A stretch of DNA of 64,000 bases from Oligoflexia bacterium (lineage in GTDB: Bacteria > Bdellovibrionota > Bacteriovoracia > Bacteriovoracales > Bacteriovoracaceae): positions 42,659 through 106,658 of the forward strand of contig JAAEST010000111.1 in NCBI GenBank assembly GCA_024229115.1, written 5' to 3'. The notes beneath the pieces are model-generated. The model worked only from the letters and a program-made list of their open reading frames with translations, did not search any database and was not told where the DNA came from. Shown one piece after another: positions 52,588 to 61,900 of this stretch. The first letter of the stretch is position 1. Every line of letters begins with the position of its first letter. A program made the translations under genes and the position numbers.

Positions 52588-53541
52588 TTAATAGCGTGGT
52601 TTAGTATCAAAACGATGTTCAGCATCGATATGTCTAATTGTACCAGATTCTGATCTCATCACAATAGACTGCGTCGTCGCTCCATAAGACTTAAACTTTA
52701 CTCCTTCAAGCATTGTTCCCTCTGTTACACCAGTAGCAACAAACATCACATTACCCGAGGCAAGTTCATCAATATTATAGATTTTATTAATATCAGTGAT
52801 CCCCATTTTCTTAGCTCTTTCAATTTCTTCATCACTTCTAAACTTTAGGATTCCTTGAAAGTCTCCTCCCATACATCTTAATGCGGCAGCAGCAATTACA
52901 CCTTCAGGAGCACCACCAGTTCCAAGAAGCATATCAACTCCACTATCAGCGTCACAGCAAGCTAGTGAAGCGGCGACGTCACCATCACCAATAAGACGAA
53001 TACGAGCTCCCGCATCTCTTACTTCACGAATTAATTCTTCGTGGCGAGGACGATCAAGAATAACAACTGTTAAGTCAGCTACTTTACACTTCTTAACTTC
53101 AGCTAGTCTTCTTAGGTTTTCTTTAGGAGATTCCATGATATCAATTACGCCTTTCCCTTCAGGACCAACCGCAATTTTTTGCATATAAGTATCAGGAGCA
53201 TTTAAGAAATTTCCACCTTCTGCAATGGCCATCACAGAAATGGAGTTACTTGCACCAACAGCACAAACTGTTGTTCCTTCTAATGGATCAAGAGCAATAT
53301 CTAATTCTGGACCATTTCCTGTTCCAACTTTTTCACCAATATATAGCATTGGAGCTTCATCTCTTTCACCTTCACCGATGACAACTGTTCCTTTACAGTC
53401 AACAGTATCAAGCATAGCTCTCATCGCATCTACAGCTGCTTGGTCAGCGGCTTTTTCATCACCACGACCCATCCATCTAGCAGAAGCAATTGCTGCCATT
53501 TCAGTTACACGTACAAATTCCATTGCAAGGTTACGATTCAT
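52588..53541 (-). CDS. glpX: class II fructose-1,6-bisphosphatase
   Basis: 317 residues of standard GlpX: ARWMGRGDEKAADQAAVD, VVIGEGERDEAPML (metal Glu/Asp), DIALDPLEGTTVCA, RLIGDGDVAASLAC and LLGTGGAPEGVIAAAALRCM. Removes the 1-phosphate from fructose-1,6-bisphosphate in gluconeogenesis. SD AAGGAG before the ATG is part of a 9-bp inverted repeat. Confidence 0.95.
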   Translation of the reverse strand: MNRNLAMEFVRVTEMAAIASARWMGRGDEKAADQAAVDAMRAMLDTVDCKGTVVIGEGERDEAPMLYIGEKVGTGNGPELDIALDPLEGTTVCAVGASNSISVMAIAEGGNFLNAPDTYMQKIAVGPEGKGVIDIMESPKENLRRLAEVKKCKVADLTVVILDRPRHEELIREVRDAGARIRLIGDGDVAASLACCDADSGVDMLLGTGGAPEGVIAAAALRCMGGDFQGILKFRSDEEIERAKKMGITDINKIYNIDELASGNVMFVATGVTEGTMLEGVKFKSYGATTQSIVMRSESGTIRHIDAEHRFDTKPRY

Positions 53542-53544
53542 AAA

Positions 53545-53590
53545 AAACTCCTTCGATTTAAATCGGCTACAGTATAAGAAAAAGGAGTTT
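53545..53590 (-). promoter_or_regulatory. SD-sequestering inverted repeat in the glpX leader
   Basis: Plus-strand AAACTCCTT (53545-53553) and AAGGAGTTT (53582-53590) are exact 9-bp complements; on the minus strand the 3' arm is the glpX SD. A 12-nt palindrome CGATTTAAATCG (53554-53565) lies in the spacer against the SD arm. Confidence 0.5.
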
Positions 53591-53607
53591 ATATGGCCAC
53601 TTAAGGA

Positions 53608-54342
53608 TTAGTTAGATGCTGAAACTCTAAGCTTTAATTTTAAGAAAGTGCGAGCTGCATCAGAAAGATAATTTTCTGGAACTTCGGCCAAAATATCTTG
53701 AGCGAACTTCAATTTTTCATTATCTAGTGAGTCATCAATCTGAAAAACAAATTCATCTTCTTTGACTAAAGGCGTATCAAGATCTCTCTTCGTCATGACT
53801 TTACCACTACGAAGCCCTTTACCGTCCTCATACTCAATAAAACTATCGAGCATGATAATTTGAAATTGGGCCACTTCGTTATCTGCATGATTCCAAATAA
53901 AGATTTCCACCGGTCCATCTGCTTGTAACCAAGCATCAAGATTTTGAGGAAGCTCTAGATCAAGAGGCGTCGTATGAAGGGCCTTCATACTCTTCATAAT
54001 ATTTTCTATACTTAAAAATTTTCTAATTTCTTGCGACATGTTATCGTCATCAGAAAAATGCACGCCAAGCCTCGCACCTTTAACCCACTGAACAACGCCT
54101 TTTACATTTAAGTTGGCACTTTTCCATTGAAGGTTTCCTTCAATCTTTTGATCTGTTCTATACTCATGGCCACCATCTCTAAGAGATAATTGCATTCCTG
54201 TAAATGAAATATCCTTCACCTCAAAAGTCTTCGACTTCTCATCACTCCCTTTGAATGTCAGATAGCTAAAAGGGAAACGAGGAAACACTCTTTTTTCAGT
54301 TTCTTTGTAGTCAGTTTTAATAAGGCTTAGTCTATTTTCCAT
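53608..54342 (-). CDS. PilZ domain protein
   Basis: 244 residues from ATG 54342. PilZ core with RxxxR in KRVFPRFPF, DISFTGMQLSL (DxSxxG) and GVVQWVKGARLGVHF, so c-di-GMP binding is expected (residues about 18-115). The C-terminal half is an unassigned alpha/beta region (EIFIWNHADNEVAQFQII). Motility or exopolymer control in response to c-di-GMP is inferred. Divergent from pgsA. Confidence 0.85.
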   Translation of the reverse strand: MENRLSLIKTDYKETEKRVFPRFPFSYLTFKGSDEKSKTFEVKDISFTGMQLSLRDGGHEYRTDQKIEGNLQWKSANLNVKGVVQWVKGARLGVHFSDDDNMSQEIRKFLSIENIMKSMKALHTTPLDLELPQNLDAWLQADGPVEIFIWNHADNEVAQFQIIMLDSFIEYEDGKGLRSGKVMTKRDLDTPLVKEDEFVFQIDDSLDNEKLKFAQDILAEVPENYLSDAARTFLKLKLRVSASN

Positions 54343-54373
54343 AATCAATCCATTGATAGTTATTCACATTTTC

Positions 54374-54418
54374 CTAACAATTTTACCTGTAAAAATGGGT
54401 GCTTGTTAGAAGGTAAAA
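54374..54418. repeat. interleaved inverted repeats between PilZ and pgsA genes
   Basis: CTAACA (54374-54379) pairs with TGTTAG (54404-54409), and TTTTACC (54381-54387) pairs with GGTAAAA (54412-54418), in crossing order. TTTTAC-CT-GTAAAA also forms a small local palindrome. Could be operators for divergent promoters. Confidence 0.35.
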
Positions 54419-54456
54419 GATTCTGTAGGATTATTTGTAGCTTAATTAAGGAAGAT

Positions 54457-55119
54457 ATGACCGAGCAAGACAATCAACAATCCATGCCATTTATTGAAGA
54501 TAGTGCCAATCAAGTTGATGAGTGGGAAATAGATAACCTACCTAATCGCTTAACTATTTTCAGAATGCTTCTAATTCCAGTCATTATTGGAAGTCTGTTT
54601 ATGAATATGACGGATTATGATTGGATAGATCAATATAAGAAAATGTTTGGTTATATTGCTGCTTGGACTTTTGTTCTCGCCAGTGTGACTGATTTCTTTG
54701 ATGGATACTTTGCTCGTAAAAGAGGAATTGTCACTGTCTTTGGAAGTTTCCTCGATCCTATCGCTGACAAGTTCTTAGTTGTTAGTAGTTTAATTCTTCT
54801 TCAAGGACTTGGAAGAATTCCAGTTCTCATTGTCATCATTCTTGTTCTTAGAGAAATGTATATCACGTCATTAAGATTACTAGCTTCAGATAGAGGCTTG
54901 ACTGTTCCTGTTGGACAATTAGGAAAATGGAAAACAGCTTTTCAAATGATTGGTATCCCATTTCTTATGGCCTATGACCGCCCTTGGGGAATCCCAATGC
55001 CACTCTTAGGTACTGTGTTTATTTATCTCGCAAGTATTATCTCAATGTATTCTGCCCTCGAATATTCCATTGGTTTAGTTAGAAAGATTCAGACAATAAG
55101 GAAGAATAGAAATGTCTAA
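54457..55119 (+). CDS. pgsA: CDP-diacylglycerol-glycerol-3-phosphate phosphatidyltransferase (PgsA family)
   Basis: 220 residues from ATG 54457 (SD AAGGA; the upstream start at 54403 has none). The CDP-alcohol motif DG-x2-AR-x8-G-x3-D-x3-D is complete in FFDGYFARKRGIVTVFGSF and LDPIADK. LPNRLTIFRMLLIPVI begins the first membrane helix; five to six helices in all. Makes phosphatidylglycerophosphate for anionic phospholipids. Overlaps serB by 8 nt. Confidence 0.9.
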   Translation: MTEQDNQQSMPFIEDSANQVDEWEIDNLPNRLTIFRMLLIPVIIGSLFMNMTDYDWIDQYKKMFGYIAAWTFVLASVTDFFDGYFARKRGIVTVFGSFLDPIADKFLVVSSLILLQGLGRIPVLIVIILVLREMYITSLRLLASDRGLTVPVGQLGKWKTAFQMIGIPFLMAYDRPWGIPMPLLGTVFIYLASIISMYSALEYSIGLVRKIQTIRKNRNV

Positions 55120-56284
55120 AAACATTCTTATCACAGTTTCAGGTCCTGACCAGCCAGGGATAACTTCAAGACTTATGGACATTCTTGTTCAAACAAATGA
55201 AACCATTTCAGACCTTGGGCAATCTGTAACTCACGGTCTTCTTAGTCTTTCATTCTTAGTTAAGCCGAGTAATTGGAATAATGGGGACACTCCTTTTATT
55301 AAAGAACTACTTTTTGAAGCTTCAAAAATGGGCCTTAATCTCAGTTACCAAGAAATCGCCGACGTTGATCAGTTTCTTCCGAATAGTGAAAAGTTTGTTC
55401 TTAGTTGTGTTTCAACAGATAATTTAAGTGCCAGTTTTATTCGTGATATCTCGACTATTCTAGCTTCACATAATATCAACATTCTTCGCTTAGATAATGT
55501 GAACCCAAAATGTTTTGAGGCCCTTGAAATTATCACAACTCTTCCAACAAATATTGATTTCTCAAAAGTAAAATCTGAGTTATTAGCCGCTTCAACTCAT
55601 CACAAAGTTGATGTTGCTTTTTTAAAAGATAATGTTTGGAGAAGAAGTAAACGTCTCATTGTTTTCGATATGGACTCTACCCTTATTCAAACTGAAGTGA
55701 TTGATGAACTTGCTGATCGTGTTGGAGCGGGAGAAAAAGTTCGTGAGATTACTGAAAGAGCAATGAATGGTGAGCTAGACTTTGATGAAAGTCTTATCGA
55801 AAGAGTTTCAACTCTTAAAGGTTTAAGTGTTGAGGAAATGCAAGATATCTTAGAGAACCTTCCTTTCACTCCAGGTGTGGAAGACTTCATTCGTCGAGTA
55901 AAAAGCCTTGGCTATAAAGTCGCCCTTATTAGTGGTGGATTCACTTTCTTTGCCAATGCTTTAAAAGAAAAACTTGATCTTGATTATGCCTTCGCTAACG
56001 AATTAAAAATTGTTGATGGAAAATTAACTGGTGAAGTTGAAGGAACAATCATCAATGCGAATCAAAAAGAATTATTGTTAAAGATGATTACTCAACAAGA
56101 AAAGATTAGTTTAGAACAAGTAGTGGCCATTGGAGATGGCGCTAATGACCTACCAATGTTATCAGCTGCCGGACTAGGAATTGCCTTCCACGCAAAAGAT
56201 GTTGTCCGAAAAGAGGCTCAACAGCATATGAGCCACGGTCCCATGACGACAATCCTTTACTTTCTTGGAATTTCCGATACATAA
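55112..56284 (+). CDS. serB: phosphoserine phosphatase with N-terminal ACT domains
   Basis: 390 residues. Tandem ACT-like region (1-180, ITVSGPDQPGITSRL), then HAD phosphatase with VFDMDSTLIQTEVIDELA (nucleophile and acid Asp), VALISGGFTFFA (Ser), and AIGDGANDLPMLSAAG. Final step of serine synthesis; the ACT part may sense serine. Operon with pgsA. Confidence 0.93.
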   Translation: MSKNILITVSGPDQPGITSRLMDILVQTNETISDLGQSVTHGLLSLSFLVKPSNWNNGDTPFIKELLFEASKMGLNLSYQEIADVDQFLPNSEKFVLSCVSTDNLSASFIRDISTILASHNINILRLDNVNPKCFEALEIITTLPTNIDFSKVKSELLAASTHHKVDVAFLKDNVWRRSKRLIVFDMDSTLIQTEVIDELADRVGAGEKVREITERAMNGELDFDESLIERVSTLKGLSVEEMQDILENLPFTPGVEDFIRRVKSLGYKVALISGGFTFFANALKEKLDLDYAFANELKIVDGKLTGEVEGTIINANQKELLLKMITQQEKISLEQVVAIGDGANDLPMLSAAGLGIAFHAKDVVRKEAQQHMSHGPMTTILYFLGISDT

Positions 56285-56319
56285 TATTTAAAAAATAGAT
56301 TTTATGTATACATGAAGAT

Positions 56320-56348
56320 TTCTTAACTTTAGATATTCGGCGTATAAT
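56320..56348 (+). promoter_or_regulatory. sigma-70-type promoter of the GAF kinase gene
   Basis: TTCTTA, 17 nt, perfect TATAAT; transcription would start near 56355, about 35 nt before the TTG start. Confidence 0.5.
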
Positions 56349-56389
56349 ACGAAAAGAATAGAGTTAATTAACAAAAAGAAAGGTATATC

Positions 56390-57664
56390 TTGTCTAACTG
56401 GGACTTAAATAAAATTCTCCCTACTCTCCTAGATGTCAATCGTCGTCTGCAGGGTAATGACCTTCTAAAAGAGCTTGTTATCGGAGTCACAAAGACTTTA
56501 GGAATTAAGTATGGTCTTGTTGGTAGACCAGATCCTAATAAAGAGCATGCCATTCTTACAGATGTAGCGGTCGCTGATGGACAAGTATTAGAAAACTTTT
56601 CTTATGACCTAGCCGGTACACCATGCTTAGATGTTTTTACTGACCAGCGAGTTTGTCTTCATTCTAAAAATGTGGCCAATCTCTTTCCTGAAGATCTTCT
56701 TTTAGAGCAAATGGGTGTAGAAGATTATATTGGTGCTCCGATTATTCATGAAAATAAAAGCTTTAAAGGACTCTTTGTTCTTCTTCATGACAAACCAATT
56801 CATGACCCAGAAGGAAAACTAGCTATTCTTTGTGAATTTGTTGCCGGAAGAATTTCTTCTGAATTTGCCAGAATTGAAAGTGAAGAGGGTCTCTTCCAAG
56901 TTAACCGAGAACTTGAAAATATTGTGGCCCAACAAACTGTAGAAATACAAAAATCAATTCAAAGTTTAGAGAATTCTTATCGTATGAACCAACAACTCCT
57001 TGCAACTATCTATCACGATATTGCAAACCCGTTGATGGTCTCTTCACTGATGGCCGAAAGAGCGAAGATGAAACCGGAAAAAGCGATGGAGTCTCTAGAT
57101 AATATTTTAACGGCCAATAACGAAGTAAAGAATATTATTAATAATGTTCGAACTCTAGTTCATTCAGATAGCTCCAGACAATTTCAAAACACTGTTGTCT
57201 CAATTAAAAACCTTATTGATCATATCCAACTGATCTTTAAACATAAGCTAGATGAAAAAGGAATTCTTCTCGATATAGAAGCCCTTGAAGATTATAAAGT
57301 TCTAGCAGATGAAACCATGTTAAAAAACTCAGTCCTTGCCAATATTGTCAGTAATGCGATTAAGTTCTCTGATGAAGGCTCACAGATTTCGATTTCCGCT
57401 AAGAAAGAAGATGATAGAGTTGTTATCTCCATTCAAGATCAGACGCCAGGTATACCAACTGAAGTATTAGAGAACCTTGAAGCTCGCAAAACTAGTCGAT
57501 CGACCAAAGGAACCCATAACGAAGCCGGTACAGGATTTGGTTTGTTAATCTGTAAGACCTATCTGGAAAAAATGAAAGGAAATATCGAAATAGAGTCTTG
57601 CCAAAGTTCTCATTCGGACCTCGAAGTTGGTAATATCATTACTCTTGAGCTCAAAATCGCCTAA
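56390..57664 (+). CDS. GAF-domain sensor histidine kinase
   Basis: 424 residues, TTG start with AAAGG upstream. GAF domain (about 20-165), a short coiled linker (NRELENIVAQQTVEIQ), DHp with H-box TIYHDIANPLMVSSL, then HATPase_c with the N-box LANIVSNAIKFSD, G1 region QDQTPGIP and G2 GTGFGLLICKTYLEKM. Soluble; senses a small ligand through GAF. No cognate regulator next to it. Confidence 0.88.
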   Translation: MSNWDLNKILPTLLDVNRRLQGNDLLKELVIGVTKTLGIKYGLVGRPDPNKEHAILTDVAVADGQVLENFSYDLAGTPCLDVFTDQRVCLHSKNVANLFPEDLLLEQMGVEDYIGAPIIHENKSFKGLFVLLHDKPIHDPEGKLAILCEFVAGRISSEFARIESEEGLFQVNRELENIVAQQTVEIQKSIQSLENSYRMNQQLLATIYHDIANPLMVSSLMAERAKMKPEKAMESLDNILTANNEVKNIINNVRTLVHSDSSRQFQNTVVSIKNLIDHIQLIFKHKLDEKGILLDIEALEDYKVLADETMLKNSVLANIVSNAIKFSDEGSQISISAKKEDDRVVISIQDQTPGIPTEVLENLEARKTSRSTKGTHNEAGTGFGLLICKTYLEKMKGNIEIESCQSSHSDLEVGNIITLELKIA

Positions 57665-57711
57665 TTAAAAATCTAGAAAATCCATTGCTTTTGCGCTACA
57701 TTGCACCTGCT

Positions 57712-58056
57712 ATGAGAGAACTACTATCTTGTAAAATTCATAAGGCCACTGTCACACAAGCTGATATTTCCTACATTGGAAGTATCACAATCGATTCTGA
57801 CCTACTTGAAAAAATTGATCTTTGGCCAGGCCAAAAAGTTCTCGTTGTTTCCAACACAAGTGGTGCTCGCTTAGAAACTTATGTTCTGAAAGGACAAAGT
57901 GGTTCGGGTGAAATTTGTGTTAATGGAGCTGCTGCTCATCTCATTAAAGAAGGCGAAGAAGTTATCATCATTGGTTTTGAGTTTTCTGAAAATCCTATCT
58001 TAGAACCAAAATGCATTCTCGTTGATGAGCAAAATAAATTCGTTCGTTATCTATAA
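57712..58056 (+). CDS. panD: aspartate 1-decarboxylase proenzyme
   Basis: 114 residues from ATG 57712, the start that matches the family N-terminus MRELLSCKIHKATVTQ. The self-cleavage site is Gly23-Ser24 in SYIGSITID, which generates the pyruvoyl group; YWPGQ-like motif LWPGQKVLVV, NTSGARLETY, and GAAAHL are conserved. Makes beta-alanine for pantothenate and CoA. SD weak. 47 nt after the kinase gene. Confidence 0.94.
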   Translation: MRELLSCKIHKATVTQADISYIGSITIDSDLLEKIDLWPGQKVLVVSNTSGARLETYVLKGQSGSGEICVNGAAAHLIKEGEEVIIIGFEFSENPILEPKCILVDEQNKFVRYL

Positions 58057-58074
58057 GCTACTTATTAAACTTTA

Positions 58075-58629
58075 TTACTGGATAACCTGAATATTCTTTT
58101 CTTTCTTTTGAACTTCAATTTCTTTGGCCAAGTCATTACAACCTAGTTTCTTCATATCTGTTCCTAAGTCCTGAATACATTTCATGTAGCTTGAGGTTGC
58201 CTTTTGATGATCTTTTCTCATAAGCTCCATATCAAACTTACACTTCTTCATGACCTTTCCCATACAGCTTGTAGCACCAGCAGAAAGTTTTGGTTTTTTC
58301 TTACGGCTATCAAAAGCATCAGCAAGCGTTTTTTGACATGAACTTGTTAGCCTATTCTTATTTTCTTCGAAACATTGTTCAGAGCTCGATTTTCCACAAA
58401 ATTTTTGAAGTTTCTCCAAACAAACATCAAAGTCTTTTTTAACTTTCGTATGGTTTTCATAAAAATAGAAAGCTGTACATTCATTCCCGATTACTTTCAT
58501 ATTCTTCTGCACACAGGACTTTTCATTTCCAGGGCAAAACTTCTTAATTTTTACTTCACAGTTCTCTTTTGCTGCAAAGATATTTGATCCAACAAGAAAA
58601 AATGTAAGTACTGTTAAAATTGCTTTCAT
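58075..58629 (-). CDS. secreted cysteine-rich repeat protein
   Basis: 184 residues with signal peptide MKAILTVLTFFLVGSNIFA. About eleven Cys in a repeated pattern (ENCEVKIKKFC, SCVQKNM, DVCLEKLQKFCG, QCFEENKNRLTSSC, KKCKFD, KCIQDLG), similar in spacing to cysteine-rich GLG1-type repeats. Expected to be disulfide-bonded in the periplasm or outside. SD-like GGGAGAGG. Confidence 0.7.
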   Translation of the reverse strand: MKAILTVLTFFLVGSNIFAAKENCEVKIKKFCPGNEKSCVQKNMKVIGNECTAFYFYENHTKVKKDFDVCLEKLQKFCGKSSSEQCFEENKNRLTSSCQKTLADAFDSRKKKPKLSAGATSCMGKVMKKCKFDMELMRKDHQKATSSYMKCIQDLGTDMKKLGCNDLAKEIEVQKKEKNIQVIQ

Positions 58630-58925
58630 GAGAACCTCTCCCTCATATTTACATCTCTATTCTATCTTAAATCTAAATAAAACTCTTCAAAAGCCCTGAA
58701 ATTTCAGCCTTTTGTAATAAGTGACTGGAATTACATTGAGAAGCTCATACGAACCCTTGCCATGTTTCAGTGGCACTTCATTTTTCAATTATTATATCCA
58801 AATAACTTAATTATTTCACATCTAAGTGCCTGTAATCTCAGAAATAACTAAATTAACTAAGTAGAACTGCCGATAAAGAGGAGTAAATATTTCGTCGAAT
58901 TGCCGGCTAATTTTAAAATAAGAGT
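58630..58925. other. 296-bp intergenic region with divergent promoters
   Basis: Holds no gene that I can support. It contains a small palindrome CTGAAATTTCAG (58696-58707) in a larger imperfect hairpin, and the sigma-28-like promoter near the right end. The left half should carry the promoter of the cysteine-rich gene, but no clear boxes were seen. Confidence 0.5.
58849..58876 (+). promoter_or_regulatory. sigma-28 (FliA) promoter candidate
   Basis: TAAATTAA, 12 nt, GCCGATAA. The -10 octamer is a perfect FliA match and the -35 begins with the conserved TAAA; spacing is one longer than the usual 11. A second weaker pair, TAAATATT with GCCGGCTAA, follows a few nt downstream. Confidence 0.55.
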
Positions 58926-61900
58926 ATGAATAAAATGTTATTAAAGACATTCCACTGTTTCTTTTTAAGCTTTGTGCTCTACTGGTCACAATGCTTATCT
59001 GTGTATGCAGAAGCAGCAGCCAATCAACCAAATAATAGTGTTGATCCAAATCAGATTGAAATGTCTGTGAAGAAACGTAATGATAAGTCTGCAGATAATG
59101 ACAAGTTTCTAGAACAAAACAAAGAAAATGATGAGTCTATAAAAGCAGAAGGAACTACTACTTCATGTCGAAGTATAAATGATGGTGCCAAAGCAACATA
59201 CGATAGCCTCGTTGAGTTTGAAAGAGTTTATCAAGCTCAGAACTTCGATGCTATTAATGAAGCTCTTCAAGACTCTGCAGGTTCATCTCGCGATCTTGCA
59301 AGTACTCAAGGAGCTGTAGACGGTACAGCCGGTGAAGATCATATGGCCCGTGCAAGAGCCGATGAACTCGTTGAAAGACGTAATGAAACAAAAGCTGCTT
59401 GGGAACAAGCTCGTGATAGAAGAATCCAATTAATGGACCCTCCTGATAATGACTTTGGACGTTTTGGTCAAAGTCGTCGTGGGATTATCCCTAGCCTATC
59501 AGCAAGAGTTTCAACACTTCAAAATAGATGTGATGATGGCTTCTGTTCACAAGAGACAAGAAATGAGCTTGCTGCTTTAAGAACGCAACTCGCAGAAAGA
59601 CGAAGTGAATATCGTATTGTAAGAGCTCAAGAAATTGAAAGAAAAAGAGAGTTAGATAGAATCGAAAGACAAATTAGAGGAAATCAAGCTCAAGTAGAAG
59701 CAGCCGGTGATGCTGTAGACGAGCAAACAGAAAGACAAGCAGCTTCTAATGCTATTTCTGGTTGTTCAGCAACTGAAGGTACTGAATGTGAACTTTCAGG
59801 TTCTGGTTATCAAAATTATGAACGAGTTGGTCAACTTATCAATGCTACCACAGAGTCAGCAGCAAGACTTGCACGTGCACAAACAGAAAGGGCTAATGAA
59901 TTAGCTCTTCAAAATGAAAACAACGGAGCATTTACATTATTTAATGCTGCTTTAATTAAATTTACTGAAGAGTCTGATGCATCAGCAGAATATTTTACAA
60001 GTGCTGGCTTTAGAGGACAAGAAGTAGCATTAAGCAACTTAGAAGTGATGGCCTATGCAGGAGCAGCGACTAAGGACCTTAGATGTAGACCAGAAGTTGT
60101 TGGAGAGGGTGAAGATGGTGCAGACTCTCGAGCTTATCATATTTTTAGAGCAGCTTCTGCGACATTTCTCATGGCTCAAATTAATGATACTGCCCACTAC
60201 TCTGACACTTCAAAGTGTCGAGCAGAGGAAGAATTTACAGAAGATGATCGTGACGTACAGTTTAGAACTGTTCAAAGAGCAGCAAACCTCCATACTCAAA
60301 CATTTGAGAACCTATGTTTAAGAACAACTCCAAGAAAAAGAGATGACGATGGTAATATCATGTACAGCGGAGGCTCACCTGTTATTGATCAAGAATTAAA
60401 GAAGAAGTGTGACGAATATATTGCAGAAGTACTTGGACCTGAATATGTTGATAAGCCAAGAACAAGAGAAGCTGCCCTTGTCATGTTCAGGGATGCTTTG
60501 CAAGTTGCTTATCAAGAACTAGAAACTAAAAATAGTAGAATCGCTGATGCTCATGCCAATGTAATGAAGGGTGAAGCATGGATTGAGTCTGATGAACAAG
60601 TAATTACAACAATGGTTGGATTAGTTGCCATTACATGGCTTCTTTCAAAGATTTGGACATCGATGATCCCTGGTTGTTGTGCAGCCTTTGGTGTTTGTTG
60701 TGCTCAGGCCACTGGTCTAGCATGGTGGAACTATGCCCTCTGGGTAATCTATTACGGAACATTGGTTTGGTATGGTTTCGACCTTATTAGAGCTAGAAAA
60801 TATACGGCTGAATGGAGAAGAAAATTAGCTCTCGCTAAAAAGTTTACACACCTCGAGTGTAACTATGCCGAAGCACAAGCCAAGAAAAGCCAAATGGATG
60901 CTTATGTTCAAAAACAAGCAGCTGATACTAAAAAAGCTGTTGATAAAGCGAGACAGGATGTTTTAGACAAGATTTATAAGAAAGACAAGCCGTCACCAAC
61001 TGGTGCCATGTTTGATCAGACAATTAATAAAGCAATAAAGAAACTAATGGCAAATGCTTATAGTGATGATCATGCAACTTTACTCGCATATGATTGGACT
61101 AGACTTAAGAAAGGAGCTACAAGCTCATTACCTTATGATGCAGAAATTCCGAAATTAGATAAAGTTGAGTATCATTTAAGTGAGTATGGTGTTGCCTTAA
61201 AGAGAAAAGATTCTAATCAGTATATTAACAAAATTGTTGACTACTTTATTCCTCAAGCAAAAGCACAAGCTAATGATGCTCAAGGTAACTTTAAAGCAGA
61301 CCTAACACCATCCCTAGGGATGTCAGTTGGATCTTCTTCTTTTAGCTTTTTCTTAACAAAAATGAATAAAGCGTGGCAGGACTTTGCCTTTGATGCGGGA
61401 ACTCTTGATGGTGTACGTATTGATATGGATGCCCTTACTGTTCAGACTAATAATTTAAGACCTAATGAAAAAACAGGTTTTCCAGTACCGGAAACTAGAG
61501 TAACTACAATTCAGAATATGATTGATCTTGTAGAAAATAACCTCAATCAACTAAGTAAAGGATTAGGAGAAGCGGCTGATCAAATGGATGCTTATATTGT
61601 CCTTCTTAATGAAATGAGACAGAGAATGAGCTTAGGCGATCAGGGTTTAGATGATGCTGAAGTTGATAATATTGACTTCACTAAAGGTAAATGTCTAAGA
61701 ACTAATGGCGGAGGGACACTTGAGTTAGATGAGGATTGTGACTGTAAACTTACAGGAACTTGTGCCACTTTCTCGTATCCAGAATTCGCAGCCTTTGTTC
61801 CAAATGCAAACACGGCAAACGGTGCTATTGGTGAAGATTATGTAAAAGATGTTGCCCAAGGTAATGCCATGCCTACAAGTGTTTCTCAGTCTGATGCTGA

